From Candidatus Zymogenus saltonus (GTDB lineage: Bacteria > Desulfobacterota > Zymogenia > Zymogenales > Zymogenaceae): a DNA stretch of 64,000 nucleotides. The notes under the pieces were generated by a model, which was given only the letters and a program-made list of their open reading frames with translations, made no database searches and was not told the origin of the DNA. The translations under genes were made by a program, and so were the position numbers. The stretch is taken from the NCBI GenBank assembly GCA_016929395.1, contig JAFGIX010000060.1:1-64000 (forward strand), in the 5' to 3' direction. This document shows, one piece after another, positions 45,588 through 54,479 of this stretch. Position 1 is the first letter of the stretch; every line of letters begins with the position of its first letter.

Positions 45588-46817
45588 ATGACCGGACAGA
45601 GTATTACATATATAGATGATATTGATATCAAGGGGAAGACATTGCTCGTCAGAGTCGATATGAACGTACCGATGGATGAGCTTGGCAATATAACGAACGA
45701 CCTCAGAATAAGGAGCGTCCTCCCTACCGTCAATTACTCCCTCGACGAGGGCTGTAAGGTGATCTTGATGTCTCACATGGGACGCCCCAAGGGGGAGGTC
45801 GTCGAGAAATTGAGCCTGAAGCCCGTGGCCAAAAGGCTCTCCAGACTCCTTAACAAGGAAGTGATAATGGCTCCAGACTGCGTCGGCCCCGAGGTGCAGA
45901 AGCTTGTCAAGGGGATGAAGCCCGGAGACGTTATGCTGCTGGAAAACCTCAGGTTTCATCCCGGGGAGACAAAGAACGACGAGAAGTTCGCAAAGGAGCT
46001 TTCGGAGCTTGCCGATATATATATTAATAATGCGTTTGCGGTGGCCCATCGCGCCCACGCCTCGGTCCACGCCATAACGAAGTACTTCGATATCTGTGTC
46101 GCCGGGTTCCTGATGAAAAACGAGCTCAACTATTTCGACAGGGCCGTAAAAAACCCCGCTCGGCCGGTTGTGGCCATCCTCGGCGGGGCCAAAGCCGCCG
46201 ATAAGCTCGGGGCCATCGAAAATCTTTTGGACAAGGTCGATAAGCTCATAATCGGCGGCGCCATGGCTTTTACCTTCCTCTCCGCGATGAACTACGAGAT
46301 GGGAAGCTCCCCCGTGGAGACAGACCTGGTTTGGAAGGCTAAGGGCCTTATGGAAAAGGCCAATATCAAGGGCGTAAAGCTGTATCTCCCCGTAGATGCC
46401 GTTGTGGCCGAAAAGTTTGATTCCAGGGCGGAGACGAAAATCGTGCCCGTTCAGGAGATACCGGAGCATTGGCATATTATGGATATAGGGCCCGCAACCA
46501 CAACCCTCTTCGGAGAGGTTCTTCACAACGCAAAGACGATCATCTGGAACGGGCCCATGGGGGTGTTCGAGATGGACGCCTTCTCCCGGGGGACCTTTGC
46601 CATGGTGTCCAATGTGGTCAAATCATACGCCCTGACGATCGTCGGCGGGGGCGATACGGACGTCGCAGTGATGAAGGCCGGGGAGCTCGCAAATGTTTCA
46701 TACGTGTCAACGGGCGGCGGCGCCTTTATCGAGCTCCTCGAGGGTAAAAAGCTCCCGGCTATCGCCGCCCTAGAAGAAAAGGTGATAAGAGATGAGAGAG
46801 AAGCTGATAGCGGCTAA
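45588..46817 (+). CDS. pgk: Phosphoglycerate kinase
   Basis: This 409-residue enzyme interconverts 1,3-bisphosphoglycerate and 3-phosphoglycerate with ATP. Motifs are [13 protein letters not shown] at the N-terminus, [19 protein letters not shown], and the C-terminal GGGDTDVAV nucleotide loop. ATG 45588 has GAGG 9 bases upstream; the frame is open further upstream but that part resembles no Pgk. A TATAAT (45549-45554) precedes it without a good -35. It overlaps tpiA by 26 bases. Confidence 0.96.
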   Translation: MTGQSITYIDDIDIKGKTLLVRVDMNVPMDELGNITNDLRIRSVLPTVNYSLDEGCKVILMSHMGRPKGEVVEKLSLKPVAKRLSRLLNKEVIMAPDCVGPEVQKLVKGMKPGDVMLLENLRFHPGETKNDEKFAKELSELADIYINNAFAVAHRAHASVHAITKYFDICVAGFLMKNELNYFDRAVKNPARPVVAILGGAKAADKLGAIENLLDKVDKLIIGGAMAFTFLSAMNYEMGSSPVETDLVWKAKGLMEKANIKGVKLYLPVDAVVAEKFDSRAETKIVPVQEIPEHWHIMDIGPATTTLFGEVLHNAKTIIWNGPMGVFEMDAFSRGTFAMVSNVVKSYALTIVGGGDTDVAVMKAGELANVSYVSTGGGAFIELLEGKKLPAIAALEEKVIRDEREADSG

Positions 46818-47547
46818 CTGGAAGATGAATATGGCGCTGAAAGACGCCATTTCCCTTGCGTCGGAGCTGGTAAAGAGGATCGGGGACATTGAGGACAGAG
46901 AAATTGCCGTGGCGCCGAACTTTACGGTCCTCTACGCCGTGGGCGAGGTTCTGGACGGGTCAAACATCAAACTCTCAGCCCAGAATCTATTCTACGAACA
47001 GAAGGGGGCATATACCGGAGAGACGTCCGCCGAGATGATAAAGGCGGTAGGCGCTCATATGGTAATCATAGGACACTCCGAAAGACGAAACGTCTTCGGC
47101 GACACCGACGAAGAGATAAACAAAAGGATAAGGGCGGCAATAAACGCAGGCCTCGTCCCGATCTTCTGCGTGGGGGAAAAGCTCTCTGAGAGAAAAGAGG
47201 GAAGAGCAAGGGACGTGGTGGAAAGACAGATAGTCGCCGGCCTTTCCGGCATTATCAAAGAAGGGCTGGGAGACCTCGTCATCGCCTATGAGCCGGTCTG
47301 GGCCATCGGCACCGGAGAGACGGCGGCACCGGAACAGGCCCAGGAGATGCACGAGTTCATAAGAGGGCTCGCAGCGGATAAAATCGATAAATCTCTTGCA
47401 AATAATCTAAAAATATTGTATGGTGGTAGTGTGACCCCGGAAAACGTCTGGGGGCTCCTCTCCATGCCCGACATCGACGGGGCGCTCGTCGGGGGGGCAA
47501 GCCTGAAGGCAGACTCCTTCGAGAAGATAGTGAAGTGGGAAGGTTAG
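46792..47547 (+). CDS. tpiA: Triosephosphate isomerase
   Basis: This 251-residue TIM barrel has all catalytic residues: Lys11 in AANWKMN, the His in IIGHSERR, and the Glu in [11 protein letters not shown]; phosphate binding is by the LYGGSV and GGASL loops. The start lies inside the pgk 3' end, showing translational coupling. Confidence 0.97.
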   Translation: MREKLIAANWKMNMALKDAISLASELVKRIGDIEDREIAVAPNFTVLYAVGEVLDGSNIKLSAQNLFYEQKGAYTGETSAEMIKAVGAHMVIIGHSERRNVFGDTDEEINKRIRAAINAGLVPIFCVGEKLSERKEGRARDVVERQIVAGLSGIIKEGLGDLVIAYEPVWAIGTGETAAPEQAQEMHEFIRGLAADKIDKSLANNLKILYGGSVTPENVWGLLSMPDIDGALVGGASLKADSFEKIVKWEG

Positions 47548-47836
47548 GGGGGGCCGGGAGCAGGGGGAAAGGGGGGAAGATAAAGAGGGGAGAGTAAATA
47601 AAGGGGAGGGTTGGAGATGATTGGGGAAGGGGGGGGGTTGTCAATTTCATCAAGGGATTCAAACTTAACAATCTGGTTTCTATCCCGGGGTGGCGCTTAA
47701 GGTTGCCCCGGATCCGATATATCGTGGGTTGGCGGATTAAGTGGGTTGGCGGGTTAGGTGGGTTGGCGGATTAGGTGGGTTGGCGGATTAGGGGTTAGTG
47801 TTGGTGGGTGGATATATCAGCAAATTAAATATTTTA
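47548..47836 (+). other. Gene-free G-rich stretch between tpiA and secG
   Basis: 47548-47640 is G/A-rich with many G runs. 47641-47723 has no visible feature. 47724-47791 is a tandem repeat listed separately. No gene is seen: the open frame through the repeat is a composition artefact. Confidence 0.6.
47724..47791 (+). repeat. Four tandem copies of a 17-bp G-rich repeat
   Basis: The unit GTGGGTTGGCGGATTAG occurs four times head to tail (47724, 47741, 47758, 47775) with only one or two changes. Since 17 is not a multiple of three it is not coding. Each unit holds one GGG and two GG runs, so the array could fold as a G-quadruplex. Confidence 0.9.
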
Positions 47837-47860
47837 ATTCCCGGTCGTTTGATCGGGAAT
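47837..47860 (+). promoter_or_regulatory. Hairpin in the secG leader
   Basis: ATTCCCGGTC (47837-47846) and GATCGGGAAT (47851-47860) form a 10-bp stem with one G-T wobble and a GTTT loop. It ends six bases before the AAGGAGA ribosome site of secG. No T tract follows, so it is a leader structure rather than a terminator. Confidence 0.45.
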
Positions 47861-47877
47861 GTAATAAGGAGAAGATA

Positions 47878-48207
47878 ATGACAGCGGTTATAACGGCATT
47901 TCACGTCATCGTGTGCTTCGCCCTGATTCTTATCGTGCTTTTGCAGACCGGCAAGGGCTCGGATATGGGGGCCGCGTTCGGGGGGTCAAGCCAAACCCTT
48001 TTCGGAAGTTCGGGGCCTGCGACCTTTCTCAATAAGATTACGACCATAGCCGCCGTGGTCTTTATGATAACAAGCCTCACCCTCGCCTACTTCTCCGTGG
48101 ACGTTGGCTCGTCGTCGATTATGAAGGACGAGGAGGCAAAACCCGGGGTGGAGAAAGAGCTTCCTAAGGGCCCGGACATCGAAGACCTCGGCGGGGACGC
48201 CGAATAA
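47878..48207 (+). CDS. secG: Preprotein translocase subunit SecG
   Basis: This 109-residue membrane protein is the small SecYEG subunit. It has two transmembrane helices (about 3-25 and 52-75) joined by the family loop LLQTGKGSDMGAAFGGSSQTLFGS. The acidic, Pro/Gly-rich C-terminal tail is variable. ATG 47878 has AAGGAGA upstream; the frame is open further upstream through G-rich repeats but that is not conserved. secG after tpiA is the common bacterial order. Confidence 0.93.
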   Translation: MTAVITAFHVIVCFALILIVLLQTGKGSDMGAAFGGSSQTLFGSSGPATFLNKITTIAAVVFMITSLTLAYFSVDVGSSSIMKDEEAKPGVEKELPKGPDIEDLGGDAE

Positions 48208-48365
48208 AACTTTAAAAAGGCGTGGGCAAAGAGTTTGGGGGCGGATTTCATGGGGGGGCAGGGTTTTTTTGAGGAGCAGAAATTTATTTTGGGCAGGGAT
48301 TTTTATCGATGTCTTGTCCCGATGCTCCCATTACAAATATTTTAAGGGTGATTGCCAAAAATAAC

Positions 48366-48392
48366 TTGACAAATATATTCTTACTATATAAA
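48366..48392 (+). promoter_or_regulatory. Promoter of tRNA-Leu
   Basis: Perfect TTGACA (48366-48371) is followed by TATAAA at 48387-48392 (15-base spacer) in a very AT-rich run with other possible -10 boxes a few bases on. The tRNA starts 13 bases later. Confidence 0.55.
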
Positions 48393-48404
48393 TATAAAGG
48401 CCGT

Positions 48405-48490
48405 GCCGAAGTGGTGGAACTGGTAGACACGCCATCTTGAGGGGGTGGTGGGTTATGCCTGTGCGGGTTCGAGTCCCGCCTTCGGCACCA
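48405..48490 (+). tRNA. tRNA-Leu (anticodon GAG)
   Basis: This 86-base class II tRNA has acceptor arm GCCGAAG/CTTCGGC, discriminator A and encoded CCA. The anticodon stem CCATC/GGTGG has loop TTGAGGG, giving GAG at 48439-48441, and there is a long variable arm. It reads CUC and CUU leucine codons. Confidence 0.95.
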
Positions 48491-48514
48491 TAACCGGATT
48501 TGTTACATATAAGA

Positions 48515-48549
48515 AGGTCGGGGCGTATCTGTCCCGGCCTTTTTATTTT
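48515..48549 (+). terminator. Rho-independent terminator after tRNA-Leu
   Basis: AGGTCGGGGC (48515-48524) pairs with GTCCCGGCCT (48531-48540) with two G-T wobbles and a 6-base loop, then TTTTATTTT (48541-48549). Confidence 0.8.
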
Positions 48550-48600
48550 GGTGTTTTTATATGCCATTTTAAAATGTAACGCATTATTTGATAGAATTCG

Positions 48601-48629
48601 TTGAGAATATTTTTTAAATGTGATATAAG
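48601..48629 (+). promoter_or_regulatory. Promoter for the DUF362 gene
   Basis: TTGAGA (48601-48606) and TATAAG (48624-48629) are 17 bases apart, each one mismatch from consensus. A start near 48636 leaves no room for a ribosome site before the ATG at 48641, supporting translation from 48683. Confidence 0.6.
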
Positions 48630-48682
48630 ATAATCGGAAAATGTTGAATAAAAGAAGAGATATCGAGGTCTCTGGAGAACAT

Positions 48683-50074
48683 ATGACGGAAAAGCTCAAG
48701 GTATCAATAGTAAAATCGAAGACAGCACCCCCCGCGCCGATCGATGAAAGGGGGATCGCGGAGATGGTAAAGGAAGCGGTCGACCTTGTGGGGGGGATAG
48801 GGCGCTTCGTAAAACCGGGACAGACCGTGGCGATAAAGCCGAACCTTTTTGCCCCCTTTCCCCCGCCGGTCTCAGTTGACAGGAGGGTAATCAAGGCCCT
48901 CGTCTCTCTATGTGTCGGGGCCGGGGCGAAGAAGGTGGCCGTGATAGAGGGGGTCAGCGTGGGGAGCCTCATCAAGCGGGTGAATATCGATAGGGAGTCG
49001 GGATCGGATAAACTGCCCCGGGGGATGAAGACCGTCGATGTCATGCGGCTTCTTGGGATAAAGGACGCCGTGGAGGGCGCAGGCGGGGAGGTCATGGGCG
49101 TCGAGGACGCCGAGAAGGAGTGTGTGATGGTGCCCTGCGGGAAGGTACTTCACTTTATCGACTACCCTAAGGCGATCAAGGACGCGGACGTGTTCATCGA
49201 TGTTCCGGCCCTCAAGACCCACACGATGACGATGGTGACGCTGGGGATAAAGAACCTCCAGGGTATATTGAACGAGGGGGACCGCTACTTCGGCCACAGG
49301 GACGACCTCGACCAGCACATGGTGGACATCGTAAAGGTGAGAAAGCCTGACCTTACTTTAGTTGACGGACTCATCGGCATGGAGGGGATGGGCGCCGGGG
49401 AGGCGGGGCTTCCGGTCCCGATGGGAGTTATCATAGCCGGGGAGGACGTGGTCTCGGTGGACTCCGTCTCGTCGATGGTCATGGGGATAGAAAACCCCTT
49501 CGTGGTGGGGACGACCCGGATCGCCGCCCACGACGGAATCGGCGTCGCCGATCCGTCCCGAATCGACGTAGTGGGGAAAAAAATCGAAGATGTGGCGAAG
49601 AAATTCGCACTGCCTTTGAACTACACCCAGCCGATAGATTCCATGGTCACCGGCGTCTACCCGAACGTGGACGTCTACATCGGCGGGGCGTGCCACGCCT
49701 GCTGGCTGATGGCGGCGGTAGTGCTGGGGAGCTTAGCCAAGATAAAGGAGGGGGCAAGCCTGATCGTGGGGGTCGACCCCAAGGTCCCGCCTGGGAAAAA
49801 ATGGGACTACAAAAACACCTTCTTCCTCGGCGACTGCGCCATCGGCGCCTCCGGCGAGACGAGGGAGATAAGAAACAGGATAACCCTGGAAGGCCATGAC
49901 ACCTTCCTCTACGGCTGCCTCCCCTACCAGCAGGCGATGATCAAGCTGGAGGAGATCCTCCTCGATAGGGGGGTAATTACGAAGGAAGACCTGATCAAAA
50001 AGGCGAGGTCGGCCAGGGAGCGTTTTTTTGACTACTATAAAAAGTTTGATCCCACATGGGAGCCGTTTTTTTAA
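48683..50074 (+). CDS. DUF362 family protein
   Basis: This 463-residue protein belongs to the DUF362 family, whose biochemical role is not established. Motifs include VKPGQTVAIKPNLF and the family centre DVPALKTHTMTMVTLGIKNLQGIL, LVDGLIGMEGMGAG and VVSVDSVSSMVMG. The C-terminal 150 residues include a CHAC pair (possible metal or disulfide site) but no ferredoxin-type 4Fe-4S motif, which many DUF362 proteins have. ATG 48683 has GGAG five bases upstream; ATG 48641 is too close to the promoter. A FGGY kinase follows 24 bases later, probably in one operon. Confidence 0.82.
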   Translation: MTEKLKVSIVKSKTAPPAPIDERGIAEMVKEAVDLVGGIGRFVKPGQTVAIKPNLFAPFPPPVSVDRRVIKALVSLCVGAGAKKVAVIEGVSVGSLIKRVNIDRESGSDKLPRGMKTVDVMRLLGIKDAVEGAGGEVMGVEDAEKECVMVPCGKVLHFIDYPKAIKDADVFIDVPALKTHTMTMVTLGIKNLQGILNEGDRYFGHRDDLDQHMVDIVKVRKPDLTLVDGLIGMEGMGAGEAGLPVPMGVIIAGEDVVSVDSVSSMVMGIENPFVVGTTRIAAHDGIGVADPSRIDVVGKKIEDVAKKFALPLNYTQPIDSMVTGVYPNVDVYIGGACHACWLMAAVVLGSLAKIKEGASLIVGVDPKVPPGKKWDYKNTFFLGDCAIGASGETREIRNRITLEGHDTFLYGCLPYQQAMIKLEEILLDRGVITKEDLIKKARSARERFFDYYKKFDPTWEPFF

Positions 50075-50098
50075 CATAATCTTATAATAGGTGTATTT

Positions 50099-51652
50099 AT
50101 GGAAAAAGAATTTGTAATGGCGGTCGACAGCGGCACCCAGAGCGTCAGGGCGATAGTCTACGACAGGGAGGGCAACGAGCTTGCGAAGGCCCAGGCCCCA
50201 CACGATCCCTACTTCTCGGTCAAGCCCGGCTGGGCGGAGCAGAAGCCTGAAGACTACTGGAATAAGCTCTGCGTCGTGACCAAAGAGGTGATGAAGAGCA
50301 AGAAGTTCGACCCGAAGAAGCTCGGCGGGCTGGGGATAACCGCCCAGCGGGGAAATGTGATCCCTGTGGACAAGAAGGGGAATCCGCTGAGGAACTCCAT
50401 CATCTGGCTCGACCAGCGCTTTACCGAAGACCCTCCACCGGTAAGCGCCTCGGTAAAGCTCCTCTTCGGCCTCATCGGCAAGTCGGAGATGATCAATCTT
50501 ATACAGAAAAACTCCAGGTTCACCTGGATATATGCCTACGAGCCGGAGATTTACAAAAAGACCCACAAGTTCTGCCAGGTGACTAGCTGGTTCGTCCACA
50601 AGCTCACCGGGGAGTTTAACGACTCGGCGTCGATGTACGTCGGCTACTGGCCCATCGAATCGAAGAAGTTCGACTGGTTCGGCATCCAGGGAGTCTTCGA
50701 CGTATTTCAGATAAAGAGAGATCACCTCCCCAAGCTTTTCAAGCCGAACGAGGTCTTGGGTCACGTGACCAAGGAGGCCGCGAAAGAGACTGGACTTCCT
50801 GAGGGGCTTCCCATCGTGGTGGGGGCCGGCGACAAGCAGTCGGAGTCCCTCGGCGCCGGCGCCATTACCCCGGATATCGGTATGATCTCCTTCGGGACGG
50901 CCAGCACGCTCGAAATCGTGACTAAAAAATTCATCGAGAACAAAAAGGTCCGCTATTTCACCTGGTGCTCCTCCATGCCGGACGCGTGGAACCTGGAGTG
51001 TTTCATCTATAGGGGCTTCTGGATGGCGCGGTGGTTCACCCAGGAGTTGGGATACAGAGAGGCGATCGAGGCGAAGAAGAGGAACATGGCTACCGAGGCC
51101 GTTCTCGATGAGGTCATAAAGGACATTCCCCCCGGCTCAATGGGGCTGATGCTCCAGCCATACTGGACACCCCATCCATCCCTGAAATTTTCCAAGGGCT
51201 CCATAATCGGCTTCGGGAGCGTCCACACAAGGGCTCACATATACCGGGCCATCTTAGAGGGGATAGGGTATGAATTGAGGAGGCTAGGCGAGATAGCCCA
51301 GGGAGACACGAAGGTGCCCTTAAAGGAGCTTCGGGTCGGGGGGGGCGGCTCCAGGAGCGACATGGCGGTTCAGATCGCCGCGGACATCTTCAACCTCCCC
51401 ACAAAGAGGATGGCCACCTACGAGACGTGCGGCATGGGCGCCGCAATAGACGCCGCCGTTGGAACGGGTATGTTCGGCGGCTTTGACGAGGCGGTAAAGG
51501 CGATGGTCAGAACGGGAAAGGAGTTTCAGCCCATAAAGGAGAACCACAAGATATACGACGGGCTATACAAGGAAGTATTTTTGAAAACCTACGACGCCCT
51601 GGCACCCCTCTACAAGCGAATCGGGGAGATAACGGGCTACATGGAGGGTTGA
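50099..51652 (+). CDS. FGGY-family carbohydrate kinase
   Basis: This 517-residue sugar or polyol kinase has the actin-type phosphate-1 motif MAVDSGTQSVRAIVYD at the N-terminus, the GITAQRGNVIPVD strand, the IVVGAGDKQSESLGAGA block, and the C-terminal FGGY signature (LRVGGGGSRSDMAVQIAADIFNLP). Substrate residues do not allow a firm choice among glycerol, xylulose, ribulose or other sugars, and no transporter or isomerase lies beside it. It follows the DUF362 gene closely; a secreted hypothetical follows. Confidence 0.9.
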   Translation: MEKEFVMAVDSGTQSVRAIVYDREGNELAKAQAPHDPYFSVKPGWAEQKPEDYWNKLCVVTKEVMKSKKFDPKKLGGLGITAQRGNVIPVDKKGNPLRNSIIWLDQRFTEDPPPVSASVKLLFGLIGKSEMINLIQKNSRFTWIYAYEPEIYKKTHKFCQVTSWFVHKLTGEFNDSASMYVGYWPIESKKFDWFGIQGVFDVFQIKRDHLPKLFKPNEVLGHVTKEAAKETGLPEGLPIVVGAGDKQSESLGAGAITPDIGMISFGTASTLEIVTKKFIENKKVRYFTWCSSMPDAWNLECFIYRGFWMARWFTQELGYREAIEAKKRNMATEAVLDEVIKDIPPGSMGLMLQPYWTPHPSLKFSKGSIIGFGSVHTRAHIYRAILEGIGYELRRLGEIAQGDTKVPLKELRVGGGGSRSDMAVQIAADIFNLPTKRMATYETCGMGAAIDAAVGTGMFGGFDEAVKAMVRTGKEFQPIKENHKIYDGLYKEVFLKTYDALAPLYKRIGEITGYMEG

Positions 51653-51701
51653 TGCCGAGACGGGGCCGGTGAGGATTTACAGATAGGGGGGATCGTAAAG
51701 G

Positions 51702-52388
51702 ATGTTATATAGGTGGCGATTAAGACATATCTTTACGGTGGTTGTCGTAATCTTGCTCGCGGCTTTAATATTTTCCGCCGACTGCTGTTTTGCGGTGAAT
51801 TATGAGGGGAAGCCGAAGATCAAGGATGACGGCGACTACGGGTACTATCTATGGAGGGACAACAACAAGGTCTGGCATATAGTGACGATAACCGGCGATA
51901 CACCGCACACCTTTTCCGGGGAGATCATCCTGACCAGGGGGGAGTTTGATGTGGTCGAGAAGGAGGAAAAGGGGATCGTCGAGACGATCTTTAAATACGT
52001 CTCGAGGATCATGGGGAAGGAGGAAGAGGCGAACAAAAAGAAGGGGAAGTTGAAAAAGGAGAGGGAAAAGCGGATAGACGAGAAGGAGAAGGGGGAAAAG
52101 TGGGAGCTTCTTGAGAAGAAGATAGAGGGGACGGATGTGGATAAGTCGGGAGACAAGGTATTGAAAGATGATTTAAAGGGAAGGGAAGTCTCCGTGGTGA
52201 ACGAGCGTAAGATAGAGTTCTCCTTTAATTCCAAGGACGAGAAAAAGGGCTTCAATTTCAAGGTCAAGGGGAACTCCCCGTGCGTGATATTTGACCTTAT
52301 GATAGACGGAAAGAGGAATATCAGGAGGATCTACATCGGGGAGAATAACGTAAGGCCGAGGCACCTCCCGATCAACAAATGCCGTTAG
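51702..52388 (+). CDS. Secreted hypothetical protein with charged coiled centre
   Basis: This 228-residue protein has a signal peptide (cleavage likely after Ala31 in CCFA). The mature N-terminal part (about 35-85; YGYYLWRDNNKVWHIVTITGD) looks beta-rich. A highly charged Lys/Glu stretch spans about 90-165. A C-terminal beta-like segment ends FDLMIDGKRNIRRIYIGENN. The first and last parts probably form one beta-sandwich interrupted by the charged insert. No known family is recognised. It is periplasmic or surface-exposed by inference. Confidence 0.7.
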   Translation: MLYRWRLRHIFTVVVVILLAALIFSADCCFAVNYEGKPKIKDDGDYGYYLWRDNNKVWHIVTITGDTPHTFSGEIILTRGEFDVVEKEEKGIVETIFKYVSRIMGKEEEANKKKGKLKKEREKRIDEKEKGEKWELLEKKIEGTDVDKSGDKVLKDDLKGREVSVVNERKIEFSFNSKDEKKGFNFKVKGNSPCVIFDLMIDGKRNIRRIYIGENNVRPRHLPINKCR

Positions 52389-52501
52389 GGGCTAATGCGG
52401 GGGAGGGCCGAAGCGTGCAGGGCGGGCGGGTAGAACAGGCGGAAAGGGCGAGTGGTTCGAACACGCGGGCAGGCCAGCGGTCTATATTTCTTGTCGGCCT
52501 T

Positions 52502-52551
52502 GTGCCATGTCCTCAACGGCACTTTATCATTTGGAGTGCGAACGGGCACTC
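52502..52551 (+). promoter_or_regulatory. Two hairpins with alternative pairing upstream of the DUF39 gene
   Basis: Hairpin 1 pairs GTGCC (52502-52506) with GGCAC (52518-52522). Hairpin 2 pairs GAGTGC (52534-52539) with GCACTC (52546-52551). GTGCC could instead pair with a second GGCAC at 52545-52549, which would break hairpin 2. A third small hairpin GGGAC/GTCCC lies at 52590-52603. This is switch-like, but no known riboswitch class is recognised. Confidence 0.35.
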
Positions 52552-52638
52552 GCGTTGGTAAATCCAAATTTGCGAATTGTTTTAATCAGGGGACTAATGT
52601 CCCGTTTATTTGTCATATGATGACTTCGGGGGAGCGAA

Positions 52639-53811
52639 ATGGGCAAATATCAGGTTGAAAAAAGCATTGAAGAGATCAACCAGAAGATCAAGAGCGGAAA
52701 GGTCGTGGTGGTCACCGCGGAGGAGATGGTCGATATAGTGAGAAGCGAGGGGGAGGTGAACGCCGCAAAGAGGGTGGACGTGGTCACGACAGGAACCTTC
52801 GGACCTATGTGCTCTTCCGGGGCTTTTTTCAACTTCGGTCACTCGACGCCCAAGATAAGGGCGTCAAGGGTACTTCTGAACAACGTCCCCGCCTATTCCG
52901 GGATTGCGGCGGTGGACTTCTATCTCGGGGTGACGGAGCCCTCCCTGGACGACCCCCTGAACAAAGTCTATCCGGGACATTTCCCGTACGGGGGGGGACA
53001 CGTGATTCAGGACCTAGTGGCCGGGGAGAGGGTCGAATTCGTCGCCGAGTCCTACGGCACGGATTGCTACCCGAGCAAGGTCTTGAAAAAGAAGATGGGG
53101 CTCAAGGATTTCCCCTACGCGATGCTGTTAAATCCGAGAAACGCCTATCAGAACTACAACGTCGGGGTCAACCTGGGCAAAAAGACCATATATACTTATA
53201 TGGGCGTTCTAAGGCCGAATCTCCAGAACGCCAACTACTGCAGCGCCGGCGTGCTGTCCCCTCTATTTAACGATCCCTACTTCAGGACGATCGGGCTCGG
53301 CACGAGGATATTTTTGGGCGGCGGAGAGGGCTACGTGATATGGCACGGGACCCAGCATAATCCGAAGCCGGTCAGAGGCGAGAAGGGCGTCCCCATGGTT
53401 CCCGCCGGGACCCTGTCCGTAATGGGGGAGCTAAAGAAGATGAGCCCCAAATTCCTCGTGGGGGTGAGCCTTATGGGGTACGGCAGCTCCATGGCCGTGG
53501 GGGTCGGGGTGCCGATCCCCATCCTCAACGAGGAGATGGCGTATCACACCTCCGTCTCCGACGAGGAGATAACGGCCCAGATCGTAGACTACAGCGTGGA
53601 CTACCCCCAGGGAACCGGAAAGACCCTGGGGACGACCACCTACGCCGCCCTGAAATCGGGGACAATAGTCCTTAACGGGAAGGAGATACAGACGGTGCCC
53701 TTGTCGAGCTTTGTGAAGGCGCGTGAGATAGCCGACATTTTGAAGGATTGGATCGTGAAGGGGAATTTTTACCTGACCGAGCCGCAGGTCTTGATTCCGT
53801 CCAAGAAGTAG
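52639..53811 (+). CDS. DUF39 homocysteine biosynthesis protein
   Basis: This 390-residue protein matches the DUF39 family, which in anaerobes converts aspartate semialdehyde and sulfide to homocysteine. Conserved segments are GTFGPMCSSGAFFNFGH with one Cys, and SYGTDCYPSK with the second Cys thought to carry the persulfide. It lacks C-terminal CBS domains found in some archaeal forms. The partner ferredoxin/NIL-domain subunit is not in the window. GGGGGAG precedes the ATG. Its presence is a strong sign of an anaerobic, sulfide-using lifestyle. Confidence 0.88.
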   Translation: MGKYQVEKSIEEINQKIKSGKVVVVTAEEMVDIVRSEGEVNAAKRVDVVTTGTFGPMCSSGAFFNFGHSTPKIRASRVLLNNVPAYSGIAAVDFYLGVTEPSLDDPLNKVYPGHFPYGGGHVIQDLVAGERVEFVAESYGTDCYPSKVLKKKMGLKDFPYAMLLNPRNAYQNYNVGVNLGKKTIYTYMGVLRPNLQNANYCSAGVLSPLFNDPYFRTIGLGTRIFLGGGEGYVIWHGTQHNPKPVRGEKGVPMVPAGTLSVMGELKKMSPKFLVGVSLMGYGSSMAVGVGVPIPILNEEMAYHTSVSDEEITAQIVDYSVDYPQGTGKTLGTTTYAALKSGTIVLNGKEIQTVPLSSFVKAREIADILKDWIVKGNFYLTEPQVLIPSKK

Positions 53812-54479
53812 CGGCCTCGCCGAAAAAAACGGCCTGCTTAATCTGTTTCACACCAATAAGGGGGTTTGCCGGTCGGGGACTTGAGGTGCTGATCCTTAGA
53901 TAAGAGATGCCGGGGATTTTTAAATGGGGGGGATTGATCTTTTTCAATCCGCTCCCTTGGATTTTGGGCTATCAAAAAGATAGTTCAGCTTTTTAATGGG
54001 CGGGGATTGTATTACGGTTTCCCAGCAAGAGCGTTTTGATCAAATACATTCGCTTTTCTTCGAGGTTCGGCGGGAATTGTTTTCCATCCTTAATTTTTTT
54101 GTGGGCAAATCACGACAGGTCGGTTGAATCTATGAGGAGCTGAATAATAAACGGCCAATGTCATAGTCGCCGCCGGTTGCAGAAGAGTGAAGTTTTGCCC
54201 CCCTCAAAACCCCGCCTCCTGTGAAAAAAATTCCTTTGACCTTGCGCAGTAAGCGATCCGATGAACTTCAGATCCAAAGGGTGTGGAGTAGAAAAAAGTA
54301 TGTTCCGCCCGGCCGTATAGGATACACCGCTCTGATTGAGGGGCGTTCGGATTGTCCGGGGGGTCCGGTCTCTGTTAGACAAATATCATGGGGGGGGATG
54401 AAAGGAGCGTTAGGGTGGAGAATAGCGTTGTTCTATAATCTGTCGAGTGATTTGTCCAAATGTGTGTTTTTTAGGGGGG
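53812..54479. other. Gene-free stretch between convergent genes
   Basis: About 670 bases between two converging transcription units. I found no convincing gene: an open frame at 54221-54490 has no family resemblance, no ribosome site and overlaps the 3' end of the opposite gene. No clear terminator is visible for either side. Part of it (54370-54410) is G-rich. Confidence 0.5.

Noticed and set aside
47724-47791. Possible CRISPR array
   Set aside because: The 17-bp units are contiguous with no spacers and no cas genes are nearby; it is a simple tandem repeat.
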